Shown here: in pieces, positions 1 to 5,647 of the stretch | How positions within the stretch are numbered: the first letter of the stretch is position 1 | Layout: every line of letters begins with the position of its first letter | Assembly: GCA_012960835.1 (NCBI GenBank) | Contig: DUAL01000130.1 | Location: forward strand, 1-5,647 | Length of the DNA: 5,647 nt | Reading direction: 5' to 3' | DNA from: Flavobacteriales bacterium | GTDB lineage: Bacteria > Bacteroidota > Bacteroidia > Flavobacteriales > BACL11 | Notes under the pieces: generated by a model | Seen by the model: only the letters and a program-made list of their open reading frames with translations | The model's database searches: none | Told to the model about the DNA's origin: nothing | Position numbers and translations under genes: made by a program

Positions 1-13
1 AGGAAAAAACATC

Positions 14-127
14 ATGGTTAGTACTGAAACCCCCATTTGTGACTTTAACACACCTGCTATTGATTTCAACCTCAATATGCGAAGCACAATCTCAACATAT
101 ACAACATCTTCAAGACAACATTTCTGA
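14..127 (+). pseudogene. possible remnant of the 5' end of a redoxin (thioredoxin/AhpC-like) gene
   Basis: A 37-codon frame starts at an ATG nine bases after AGGA, the best Shine-Dalgarno-like site in the window, and ends at TGA 125-127. Its first 20 residues, MVSTETPICDFNTPAIDFNL, resemble the N-terminus of the thioredoxin-like/AhpC-TSA redoxin family, where a TP-[IV]-C-D-F motif precedes A-x-DF-x-L and the first beta strands. The family would next show a D-G-K-x-[YW]-S-L stretch and then the rest of a roughly 180-residue domain. Here the text turns into unrelated Ser/Thr-rich sequence and stops. The simplest reading is a gene start cut off near base 73 by a rearrangement or insertion that brought in the downstream genes. 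The resemblance is from memory and short, so it could be chance or a small unrelated peptide gene. Confidence 0.3.
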
Positions 128-236
128 GCTAGAAAAAAGAACAAAAAATCCAACTCTTACGCTCTAGGCACAAACTAATAGGGCTTATATAACAAATACT
201 GTTAAAATTAATACTTATTTTTGACATAGAATAAAT
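128..236 (+). other. A-rich leader of the first gene
   Basis: This is the rest of the gene-free stretch at the left edge. No tRNA, strong hairpin, riboswitch-like fold or terminator was seen. A second frame on the + strand is open from base 3 to TAG 165-167, and its last 25 or so codons read as a polar, helix-prone peptide (QDNISELEKR within it). It has no start codon of its own inside the window and is not called as a gene. The 40 bases before the ATG at 237 are almost all A and T and contain no Shine-Dalgarno match. Confidence 0.5.
165..193 (+). promoter_or_regulatory. candidate sigma-70-type promoter for the three-gene cluster
   Basis: TAGGCA (165-170) matches the -35 consensus at four of six positions. 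It is separated by 17 bases from TATAAC (188-193), which matches the -10 consensus at five of six. Transcription would start near base 200 and leave a leader of about 35 bases before the ATG at 237. In DNA this AT-rich, such matches arise by chance. A perfect TTGACA at 221-226 is only ten bases before the ATG, too near to serve as the -35 of this gene. Confidence 0.25.
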
Positions 237-2648
237 ATGATTGATTTCTTTTGTAAAAAATTACTTGGTGGTGTTTTACTTGCGTTTTTATTGGGATTAA
301 ATATCGCCTCTGCCAGTGTAAATATATCTGACACTTTAGTAAAACATATTTCTAATGAAAAAACTGGCTTCGATGAGCTAGATACCAACATTAAAACATA
401 TTCAAAAGAAGATGTTTTTTGCGGAGAAGTAAAAGACGATAAACTTATTAAATGTTTTAGGCTTTATACGGATAAAAACCAGACACAACCCTTGAATGGC
501 GTATATAAGGACGGACACTTTACCGTAAAAATTAAAGACGGATATAGGCATGGTAAATATGTTGCCAAGAGAACAGATGGATCTATTAGACTTATCGCAA
601 ATTATAAAGACGGTTTATTAGATGGAACAGCGAAACTCTGGTACCACGATGGAAGACTTAGGGTTCATTCTACATGGAAAGATAATAATTTGGTTGAGCC
701 GCCAGCTTTATTCACACCAGCTGGTGATAGAGCGCTAACTTTTTTAAATAAAAAACAAAACTACTTGTTGCATAGCGAGCTATCTTTAGAATTGACTCCA
801 AGCGTATTGGATGGCAATAATAATATTGTTGAGATCGAGGTTCCTGAGAATACAAGTATTGATTCCAATGGATTACTAAATATAAAACCTATTAGTAGAA
901 AAAACAGTCTTGTATTACATAACAAAAAGAAATTTACCGGAACCTTTAAATTTGTTTCTTCGAATTCTGAAGTTGTGGCAATAGACCAATACGTAAGCGG
1001 AAAAAGACACGGTGTTTATATAGTTATTGGCAAAACCAGGAGTGAGTGGGTAAAAGGCGTGAATATCGGTATTAACACCTATAAAGCTGAAGAGCTGGAT
1101 GAAAGCAATAAGCACTATAACAAAAATCTTAAAGATATTTATTTAGATGTGGATAGAGCTAAAGAAAGACGCTATGGAAAAATAGCCTTTGTTCGCATGA
1201 ATGTTAAAAAATCTAAGATTCATGGAGAAATCGAAGTATTTAGAATATTCGAAGAATCTAAGAGGCGTAATTATTTATATAAATCAGCCTTGAAAGAATA
1301 TAAAAATGGCTTAAAACACGGCTTTCAATTATATTGGGCTAAAAAAGGATATTTTCCAAAAATTTGCGGAGATGCTTATGTGCACAGTTATGCCGAGCCT
1401 GGCATGTATATAGAAAATGAGAACGATACATATATAAATTATGCGGAATTATGTGGTTTAGCGGATCCAAAGAATTTTTACGAATTCCCGGAACATTTAA
1501 TGTTTGATTTTAGTAGTAGTAGTGTTCTGCCGCCATATTTTAAGGATTATAACGTTAATAAAATAAGAAAGGATGTAGATAGTAGCACTCTTGTAAGAGC
1601 CCGAAGTGGAAACCCTATGGATATGGATGTGGCCGATTTCAAAGCTCAATACCAAGGAGGAATGTTATATAAATTAGAAAGCTACAATAAAGATGTAATG
1701 ACGTACGCTGAAAAATATCTAAATTACACAAGTGAATCAGTTAAGTCTATTTTGAAGAAAAGAGAACTTAAGCAAGGGTCTCTGATAAATATTGTTGGTG
1801 ACTATTCAAAAAAAACAATAAACAATTCAACTAATATTTTATCTTATAGAGACGATGATCTTCCAAGAGGCCAGCCGTACTTTAATAACGACTATCCAGA
1901 ATTAGTGGCGAACAGAGTCATGTTAACTAAGACAAATAAGAGAAGGTTAGAGTGTAACCTTGTTGAGCTTACAAAAGATGTGGCTTTATGCGAACAGGAT
2001 GTGCGAGATTATACTTCGCGTGATGCGGCTTTTATTTTTTCAGCCCCTAGTGTGGATGAATCGGACAATATGAAGAAGATTGAAACTAGATTGAGTTATG
2101 TTACTGCTTTTTATAATAATTTAGTTGAAAGGGATTTACCGAAGTATATTGGTGAAATGTCGTTTAATGACAATATAAGAAGATATATAAATATCCTATC
2201 ATATTATTATGACCCGTCGGTCAACGACAAAGATATTAAAAACTCCTCACCAATTAAGCTCCTTGAAAACCAAAAAGAAAATAAGTACCAAGTAAGGCAT
2301 AACAAGGAGGCAAAGGATAAAGTGTCTAGCATTTGTACTCGTGTCGAGTCCAACGCACTTACAAGCTATAAAAAAATTGAGAAAGGCAGATTGTCTATTG
2401 ATGGACTCCAATATACACAAATTACATTTGACGGCATTGATTACTCATATAGAAAAGATCATAGCAGGGAAGATGATAAATTAAACATTAACTCATTAAG
2501 CGCTTTGGTGGATGGTAAATATAAAAAAGTTAAGGATGTTAGCTTTGGAAAGCTAGGTTGCACGATAGAAAATATAAAAGAGAAAGAGAAAATAAACTTT
2601 ATCGTCGACGATGACACCTTTATGAACGATATGTTTGATGATAATTAA
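237..2648 (+). CDS. large secreted MORN-variant (YwqK-like) repeat protein, 803 residues
   Basis: The function is unknown. Residues 1-26 form a signal peptide: a short basic N-region (KK at 7-8), a Leu-rich core, and an A-S-A cleavage motif before Ser27. There is no lipobox. Residues 87-150 hold MORN_2-type units on a 24-residue period, with anchors DG at 101, DG at 125 and DN at 149, plus a weaker half-unit before them. Further isolated units lie at about 254-274 (SGKRHG) and 357-379 (NGLKHG). The C-terminal half (about 400-803) matches nothing I recognise; it is polar, Lys/Asp/Asn-rich and ends in an acidic tail. The mature part has eight cysteines (62, 73, 377, 406, 573, 585, 700, 775), an even number in apparent neighbouring pairs, as expected for an exported, disulfide-bonded protein. 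The ATG at 237 is chosen because it gives the complete signal peptide. No Shine-Dalgarno precedes it. The next gene follows after 15 bases. The open reading frame and secretion are well supported; the role is not. Confidence 0.9.
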   Translation: MIDFFCKKLLGGVLLAFLLGLNIASASVNISDTLVKHISNEKTGFDELDTNIKTYSKEDVFCGEVKDDKLIKCFRLYTDKNQTQPLNGVYKDGHFTVKIKDGYRHGKYVAKRTDGSIRLIANYKDGLLDGTAKLWYHDGRLRVHSTWKDNNLVEPPALFTPAGDRALTFLNKKQNYLLHSELSLELTPSVLDGNNNIVEIEVPENTSIDSNGLLNIKPISRKNSLVLHNKKKFTGTFKFVSSNSEVVAIDQYVSGKRHGVYIVIGKTRSEWVKGVNIGINTYKAEELDESNKHYNKNLKDIYLDVDRAKERRYGKIAFVRMNVKKSKIHGEIEVFRIFEESKRRNYLYKSALKEYKNGLKHGFQLYWAKKGYFPKICGDAYVHSYAEPGMYIENENDTYINYAELCGLADPKNFYEFPEHLMFDFSSSSVLPPYFKDYNVNKIRKDVDSSTLVRARSGNPMDMDVADFKAQYQGGMLYKLESYNKDVMTYAEKYLNYTSESVKSILKKRELKQGSLINIVGDYSKKTINNSTNILSYRDDDLPRGQPYFNNDYPELVANRVMLTKTNKRRLECNLVELTKDVALCEQDVRDYTSRDAAFIFSAPSVDESDNMKKIETRLSYVTAFYNNLVERDLPKYIGEMSFNDNIRRYINILSYYYDPSVNDKDIKNSSPIKLLENQKENKYQVRHNKEAKDKVSSICTRVESNALTSYKKIEKGRLSIDGLQYTQITFDGIDYSYRKDHSREDDKLNINSLSALVDGKYKKVKDVSFGKLGCTIENIKEKEKINFIVDDDTFMNDMFDDN
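495..686 (+). repeat. MORN_2-type repeat block in the 803-residue protein
   Basis: Residues 87-150 contain an incomplete unit (NGVYKDGHF) and then two consecutive 24-residue units beginning at DGYRHG and DGLLDG. Each shows the pattern DG-x3-G followed by an aromatic position, then DG and a charged strand ending in K-D-[GN]. This is the pattern of the bacterial MORN-variant repeat (Pfam MORN_2, seen in YwqK-like proteins), in which each unit forms a beta-hairpin. Confidence 0.75.
996..1373 (+). repeat. dispersed MORN_2-like units in the 803-residue protein
   Basis: Residues 254-379 contain three recognisable cores: SGKRHGVY, SKIHGEIEVF and NGLKHGFQLYW. They are separated by non-repeat inserts rather than the 24-residue spacing of the first block. 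They are degenerate and would score weakly one at a time; the third is the clearest. The second and third align in order with a segment of the 908-residue neighbour (MNVKK block, then NGLVNG). Confidence 0.5.
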
Positions 2649-2649
2649 A

Positions 2650-2664
2650 TAAAATAAAATAAAA
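2650..2664 (+). repeat. (TAAAA)x3 pentanucleotide tract at the second start codon
   Basis: Three perfect TAAAA units fill the gap between the first stop and the second start, and the last A is the A of the ATG. The tract replaces any Shine-Dalgarno sequence and gives an unstructured A-rich leader. Three copies is short for a phase-variable repeat, so it may be simple AT-rich spacer DNA. Confidence 0.7.
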
Positions 2665-2861
2665 TGAATAAAAAAATAATTTTCACAGCTTTCGCTGTAT
2701 CAATGATAAATACAAATGTAATAGCTGGGTTTTTCGACAACCTTGTGAATAATTTACAAAATGGGGATTTAGGCTCTCTCGTTACCGATGTGGTTACCGA
2801 TGTTGGTAATGAGATCGATAAGGCGCAGGATGATTCCGATATAAAAAGCAATACAGAATCA
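2664..2861 (+). repeat. leader module, first copy (signal peptide, amphipathic segment, acidic linker)
   Basis: The first 66 codons match the start of the third gene (5415-5612). My hand alignment gives 52 of 66 residues and about 167 of 198 bases identical, with no gap. The longest perfect run is 30 bases (2826-2855 against 5577-5606). Similarity stops abruptly after this point. A 12-base tandem unit (GTTACCGATGT at 2781 and 2793) lies inside, encoding TDV twice. Confidence 0.9.
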
Positions 2862-5390
2862 AATGATGTTTTAAATAATTTAGGAACTTTGTTCAATAAT
2901 TCAAATGCGCCAGATAACTCCGATAGCTATTCTGAAGATGAGGCTGAACACAATATTGATAGCGAAGAGAAAAATGCTAATATATTTGTTGTCAGTTATG
3001 ATCAGTTGACGTCACCAGGGGCTAGTTTTTTTGGCGAGTCAGATTTTAGAAAATACTACAAAAACAAATTGTTTACTGGAATAGCCGATAATAAAGCAGA
3101 TGATAGAATTCACGACGATTCTAAAATTGGTTTTTACAGAGTTAGAACGACCTTTAAAGACGGTGTAAAGAATGGACTTCAGGAAGCTTGGCATAAAAAT
3201 GGAAATAAAAAAAATGAGGGAAATGCTGTGCCACGCCCACCTTCTAAAAGGGGATATTTTGCCGAGTTTGATTATGTGGGAGAATACAAAAAATGGCATA
3301 AAAATGGTGTTATGGCTAGTTATGATTGGGTTGGAGAAAAACCGAAGGTGGGCTTTGTTAGTAAGCGGTGGAGCTCGGATGGGAATCTAACTAAGAAAGC
3401 TGTAGAGCATGCCGATAACACGTGGTCAGTATACTTTAACAAAGTTGGCTTTAAGATTAAAGAATTTGTTAGATACTATCCAGACGTCAATCTCCCAGAT
3501 AAGGTAACTTTTTGGAATGATGCCGGTATTAAAATATTTGAAGGGCTGGATACTGGTAACCAATCATTTCTGTCATCTCGTCAAAAGTATCATGGCGAGT
3601 TTCCCGAAGGTTATGCCGTTCATAGAGACGAAGATGGGGTAATTAAATCGTTACATACAACAAACACAATTTCACTCTCTAACAGTAAGTGTTCGTATGA
3701 TTATTACATGGCCGAAAAGCCATCAAAATTAGAAATAAAAACCGGAAGCGTCCATACTTCGATTGACAATTACTCAATTACAAGCCACGATTTTATAAAC
3801 AAATGTATCCCAATCGCATACAAGGTCTGTAAGGAGGCTAATGGAGTTGATAAGTGTGACAAGTTATTCTATCAAGGTAAATATAGTCAAGAATATTTAA
3901 ACAAGGAGACATACAGGTCTAGACTTGTCAAAATAGATGAAGGAAAGATTGAGGATATCTTAATATCAAACCGTTATAAGAAGTCAAAGTTCAAGGCTAA
4001 GGCTAAACTTAGTCGTGATATAGATAGCGATTTAGAGGAAAAACGATTAAATTATTTTAAAGAAATGAATGTTAAAAAGCCAAACATTTACGGTGCTGAC
4101 GACGTTAAGGTCACCAAAGTTAATGGCAAAAAAGTTTGGAAAGACTTGTCAGGGGAATTAGTAACCGGCGCTATCCTTGGCCCCCGATATGGCAAGGATT
4201 TGATTTTTAAGAATTTTTTTCAAGTGAAAAACGGTCTAGTCAATGGCTTGCGCTGGGAGTTTTATTCAACCGGTCAGCCAAAGACTCTTAAAGCAATGAA
4301 GGACGGCGTTGAGAATGGCGTTTTTATGAGGTGGGATAAGTACGGGTTTGTGATAACAAAAGCAAAACTCAAAAATGGAAAAACCGATGGTAAGGTTAGA
4401 TTTTATTACGACAAAGACCTCTTATCAAGAATAACCAATAAAAAATATGAAGCACTCACTTTTCAGAGACCTCTGTTGTCAAACGAGTATGACATTTTTG
4501 GCAGGTGGAAATACATAGTTAAAAAATTTTACTCTCAAACACTTCCTTTGCAACAACAGGAGCATCATAAAGACGGTGCGAAAACCGGTCTTGTAACTTT
4601 CTATTGGCCAAATGAGAAAAAACGTGTAGAGTACAATGAGGTCGATGGAAAATTAAGTGGAAATATGACATATTACCATCCTTGGGATATGGACGAAAAT
4701 ACCGGAGAACAGAAGGTATCGGACCACGTACTTAAACTTAATCAGGCCACCTATTTAACGGAGTCGGGATTTTTAGGTGGCGTGGAAGCCTTTATGTCCG
4801 CAACCGGCATGACAGCAACTATTAATGATGGCCCTGAATTTGGAAGTAAAGATTTAGGCAAGCATCAAAAATACACATCTAAAAGTAGGAATAAGATCAA
4901 GCCAGACAGCAAGCTAACTCTTAAGTCTCAGGCTTTTATAACCAAGCCAACGACAGTTCGTTGCCAAACTCAGTCCTCTGAAGGCACGGACGAATTTGTT
5001 GCTATGAAAGACAAGATGGTAATTGAAAACGAAAACGACGTTCAAAAGGCCATCGAAGAATGCCAATTGGTTAGAAATGAGTATTTTGATACGCGGCAGA
5101 AAATGCTCTGCTTTAAGGGTTACGAAAAACTTTCCGAAGCATCGATATTTGATATTTCTAGGGTTAGGAATAAATGTAAAAATACATATAATAGTAAGAG
5201 AGAGAAGCATTCAGACAGCTACCTATATGATATGACACCATTGGATAAAAAATATTTAGAATGCAGCGAAAACCCAAATATGATCTGTTATGACCGCTTA
5301 TTAAATGATTTCGAATCCGTTGCTAAAAATTACCCTGATCTATCCAACTGGGAAGTTCTTGATAAAGAAAAAATCTTTCTTTTAAAGTGA
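2664..5390 (+). CDS. large secreted MORN-variant (YwqK-like) repeat protein, 908 residues
   Basis: The function is unknown. Residues 1-21 are a signal peptide (MNKK, hydrophobic core, V-I-A before Gly22). Next comes an amphipathic segment (about 22-53, GFFDNLVNNL onward), then an acidic, Asn/Ser-rich linker (about 54-105) that looks disordered. About ten MORN_2-like units follow in three groups: residues 137-331, 495-590 and 634-675. The middle group keeps an exact 24-residue period (NG 523, DG 547, NG 571). A non-repeat insert at about 332-494 carries four cysteines (343, 381, 389, 398). The C-terminal part (about 690-908) is helical in character with six more (767, 800, 816, 838, 867, 875). 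Ten cysteines and no free one by count fit an exported protein. The ATG at 2664 gives the full signal peptide, and the same start is preserved in the following paralogue. It lies 15 bases after the previous stop and 24 before the next start, so it is probably co-transcribed. MORN_2 proteins are often labelled YwqK antitoxins, but size and export argue against copying that label. Confidence 0.92.
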   Translation: MNKKIIFTAFAVSMINTNVIAGFFDNLVNNLQNGDLGSLVTDVVTDVGNEIDKAQDDSDIKSNTESNDVLNNLGTLFNNSNAPDNSDSYSEDEAEHNIDSEEKNANIFVVSYDQLTSPGASFFGESDFRKYYKNKLFTGIADNKADDRIHDDSKIGFYRVRTTFKDGVKNGLQEAWHKNGNKKNEGNAVPRPPSKRGYFAEFDYVGEYKKWHKNGVMASYDWVGEKPKVGFVSKRWSSDGNLTKKAVEHADNTWSVYFNKVGFKIKEFVRYYPDVNLPDKVTFWNDAGIKIFEGLDTGNQSFLSSRQKYHGEFPEGYAVHRDEDGVIKSLHTTNTISLSNSKCSYDYYMAEKPSKLEIKTGSVHTSIDNYSITSHDFINKCIPIAYKVCKEANGVDKCDKLFYQGKYSQEYLNKETYRSRLVKIDEGKIEDILISNRYKKSKFKAKAKLSRDIDSDLEEKRLNYFKEMNVKKPNIYGADDVKVTKVNGKKVWKDLSGELVTGAILGPRYGKDLIFKNFFQVKNGLVNGLRWEFYSTGQPKTLKAMKDGVENGVFMRWDKYGFVITKAKLKNGKTDGKVRFYYDKDLLSRITNKKYEALTFQRPLLSNEYDIFGRWKYIVKKFYSQTLPLQQQEHHKDGAKTGLVTFYWPNEKKRVEYNEVDGKLSGNMTYYHPWDMDENTGEQKVSDHVLKLNQATYLTESGFLGGVEAFMSATGMTATINDGPEFGSKDLGKHQKYTSKSRNKIKPDSKLTLKSQAFITKPTTVRCQTQSSEGTDEFVAMKDKMVIENENDVQKAIEECQLVRNEYFDTRQKMLCFKGYEKLSEASIFDISRVRNKCKNTYNSKREKHSDSYLYDMTPLDKKYLECSENPNMICYDRLLNDFESVAKNYPDLSNWEVLDKEKIFLLK
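3072..3656 (+). repeat. N-terminal MORN_2-type repeat block of the 908-residue protein
   Basis: Residues 137-331 contain about five or six units, including DGVKNGLQEAWHKNG, VGEYKKWHKNG, KVGFVSKRWSSDG, VTFWNDAGIKIFEG and HGEFPEGYAVHRDEDG. The aromatic-x(2-3)-[DN]-G core is steady, while spacing between units varies. The WHKNG core occurs twice (residues 176-180 and 211-215), which suggests internal duplication. Confidence 0.7.
4146..4688 (+). repeat. central MORN_2-type repeat block of the 908-residue protein
   Basis: Residues 495-675 include the best repeats in the window: NGLVNGLRWEFYSTGQPK, DGVENGVFMRWDKYG and NGKTDGKVRFYYDKD, with anchors exactly 24 residues apart. After an interruption of about 45 residues come two more (DGAKTGLVTFYW and DGKLSGNMTYYH), also 24 apart. 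The regular period supports a continuous beta-hairpin ladder. Confidence 0.8.
4962..5288 (+). other. six-cysteine C-terminal segment of the 908-residue protein
   Basis: Residues 767-875 contain six cysteines spaced C-x32-C-x15-C-x21-C-x28-C-x7-C in a charged, helix-prone sequence without MORN-like units. I do not recognise a family. The even number and the exported context suggest up to three disulfides. It may be a separate helical domain that caps or anchors the repeat ladder; that is inference. Confidence 0.5.
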
Positions 5391-5414
5391 TATAAAAAAT
5401 AACAATACAAGACT

Positions 5415-5612
5415 ATGAATAAAAAAATAATATTATCAGCTTTTGCTGCATTAGCAATAAATACTAACGTAATAGCGGGTTTTTTTGACAACCTTTTAGA
5501 TAATTTAAAAACTGGTGATTTAAACTCTCTCGTTACTGATTTGGTTGCTGATGTTGGTAATGAGATCGACAAGGATCAGGATGATTCCGATATAAAAAGC
5601 AATACACAGTCA
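5415..5612 (+). repeat. leader module, second copy
   Basis: This is the partner of the direct repeat at 2664-2861, at a distance of 2751 bases, on the same strand and at the same codon positions. The two copies of an open reading frame start 2.75 kb apart point to tandem gene duplication. Homologous recombination between the copies would fuse the first leader to the body of the third gene and delete the body of the second. Confidence 0.9.
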
Positions 5613-5647
5613 AGTGAGTCCAACCCAACTTATCAAAAGGTAGGATC
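5415..5647 (+). CDS. third secreted family member, N-terminal 77 codons only (runs off the right edge)
   Basis: An ATG at 5415, 24 bases after the previous stop, opens a frame with no stop up to the window end. It encodes 77 complete codons plus two bases. Residues 1-21 are a signal peptide (MNKKIILSAFAALAIN onward, V-I-A before Gly22). The amphipathic segment GFFDNLLDNL and the acidic linker follow, as in the preceding gene. Substitutions are mostly conservative or synonymous (F/L, T/S, V/L, Q/K, D/E) with no frame-shifting gap, so the leader is under selection and the gene is probably intact. After residue 66 the two sequences part: SSESNPTYQKVG here, SNDVLNNLGTLF there. By analogy the unseen part should carry MORN-variant repeats, but this cannot be seen. 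No Shine-Dalgarno is present; the upstream DNA is A-rich like the other two starts. Confidence 0.85.
   Translation, partial: MNKKIILSAFAALAINTNVIAGFFDNLLDNLKTGDLNSLVTDLVADVGNEIDKDQDDSDIKSNTQSSESNPTYQKVG

Noticed and set aside
3..167. Frame open from base 3 to TAG 165-167, possibly the C-terminal end of an upstream gene
   Set aside because: Its last part (around EAQSQHIQHLQDNISELEKR) looks protein-like, but the first part reads as a shadow of the redoxin-like frame. I recognise no family, so it is described in the leader entry and not called.
915..1115. Antisense 66-codon frame inside the first gene
   Set aside because: It lies wholly within a strongly supported + strand gene and has no recognisable motif, so it is a shadow frame.
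1512..1523. AGT x4 trinucleotide run encoding four serines in the first gene
   Set aside because: It is short, in frame, and changes only serine number if it slips; there is no sign of function.
5353..5390. AAAGA...TCTTT inverted repeat near the end of the second gene as a terminator
   Set aside because: The stem is five A/T-rich pairs inside the coding sequence with no G/C core, and the third gene follows 24 bases after the stop. It is too weak for a terminator.
2645..5572. Two antisense frames (2645-2896 and 5330-5572 on the - strand) with similar hydrophobic C-terminal ends
   Set aside because: They are the reverse complement of the duplicated leader. Their mutual similarity follows from the + strand homology. 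The substitutions fit the + frame, and neither has a supporting start context.
1..5647. CRISPR array, tRNA, rRNA, integrase or transposase genes, and insertion sequence ends
   Set aside because: No regularly spaced direct repeats, cloverleaf-like sequence, rRNA signature or recombinase motif was seen on either strand. The only long repeat is the coding leader duplication.

Overview
The window comes from an AT-rich bacterial genome. It holds two complete large genes and the first 77 codons of a third. All lie on the + strand with gaps of 15 and 24 bases, so they probably form one operon that continues past the right edge. All three products start with a Sec-type signal peptide (ASA|S or VIA|G cleavage motifs). 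Cysteines are even in number in the mature parts of the two complete proteins. This fits proteins exported to an oxidising compartment, either the periplasm or the cell surface of a Gram-negative bacterium. None of the three starts has a clear Shine-Dalgarno sequence; the upstream DNA is simply A-rich. The taxonomy cannot be settled from the sequence. A marine or host-associated gammaproteobacterium is only a weak guess.

Layout: 1-236 is a leader region. It contains a short broken reading frame (14-127) whose first 20 residues resemble the start of a thioredoxin/AhpC-like redoxin, then a candidate promoter. 237-2648 encodes an 803-residue secreted protein. 2664-5390 encodes a 908-residue secreted protein. 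5415 to the window end encodes a third protein whose first 66 residues closely match those of the 908-residue protein (about 79% identical by hand alignment), after which the two diverge sharply.

The recognisable theme is the bacterial MORN-variant (MORN_2, YwqK-like) repeat. Units are about 24 residues long, of the form [DN]G-x3-G-x4-[WY]-x3-G, followed by a K[DN]G that opens the next unit. They are clustered in the N-terminal half of the first protein and spread through much of the second. The rest of both proteins, including long Cys-containing C-terminal parts, matches no family I recognise.

The genes look like a locally expanded family of large secreted repeat proteins: two close copies, plus a more divergent first member that shares a short MNVKK block and the following repeat. 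MORN_2 proteins are often annotated as YwqK-type antitoxins, but these proteins are several times larger than immunity proteins and exported, and no toxin gene is visible here. Their function is therefore open. The tandem duplication with a conserved leader and divergent body is the most interesting signal in the window.
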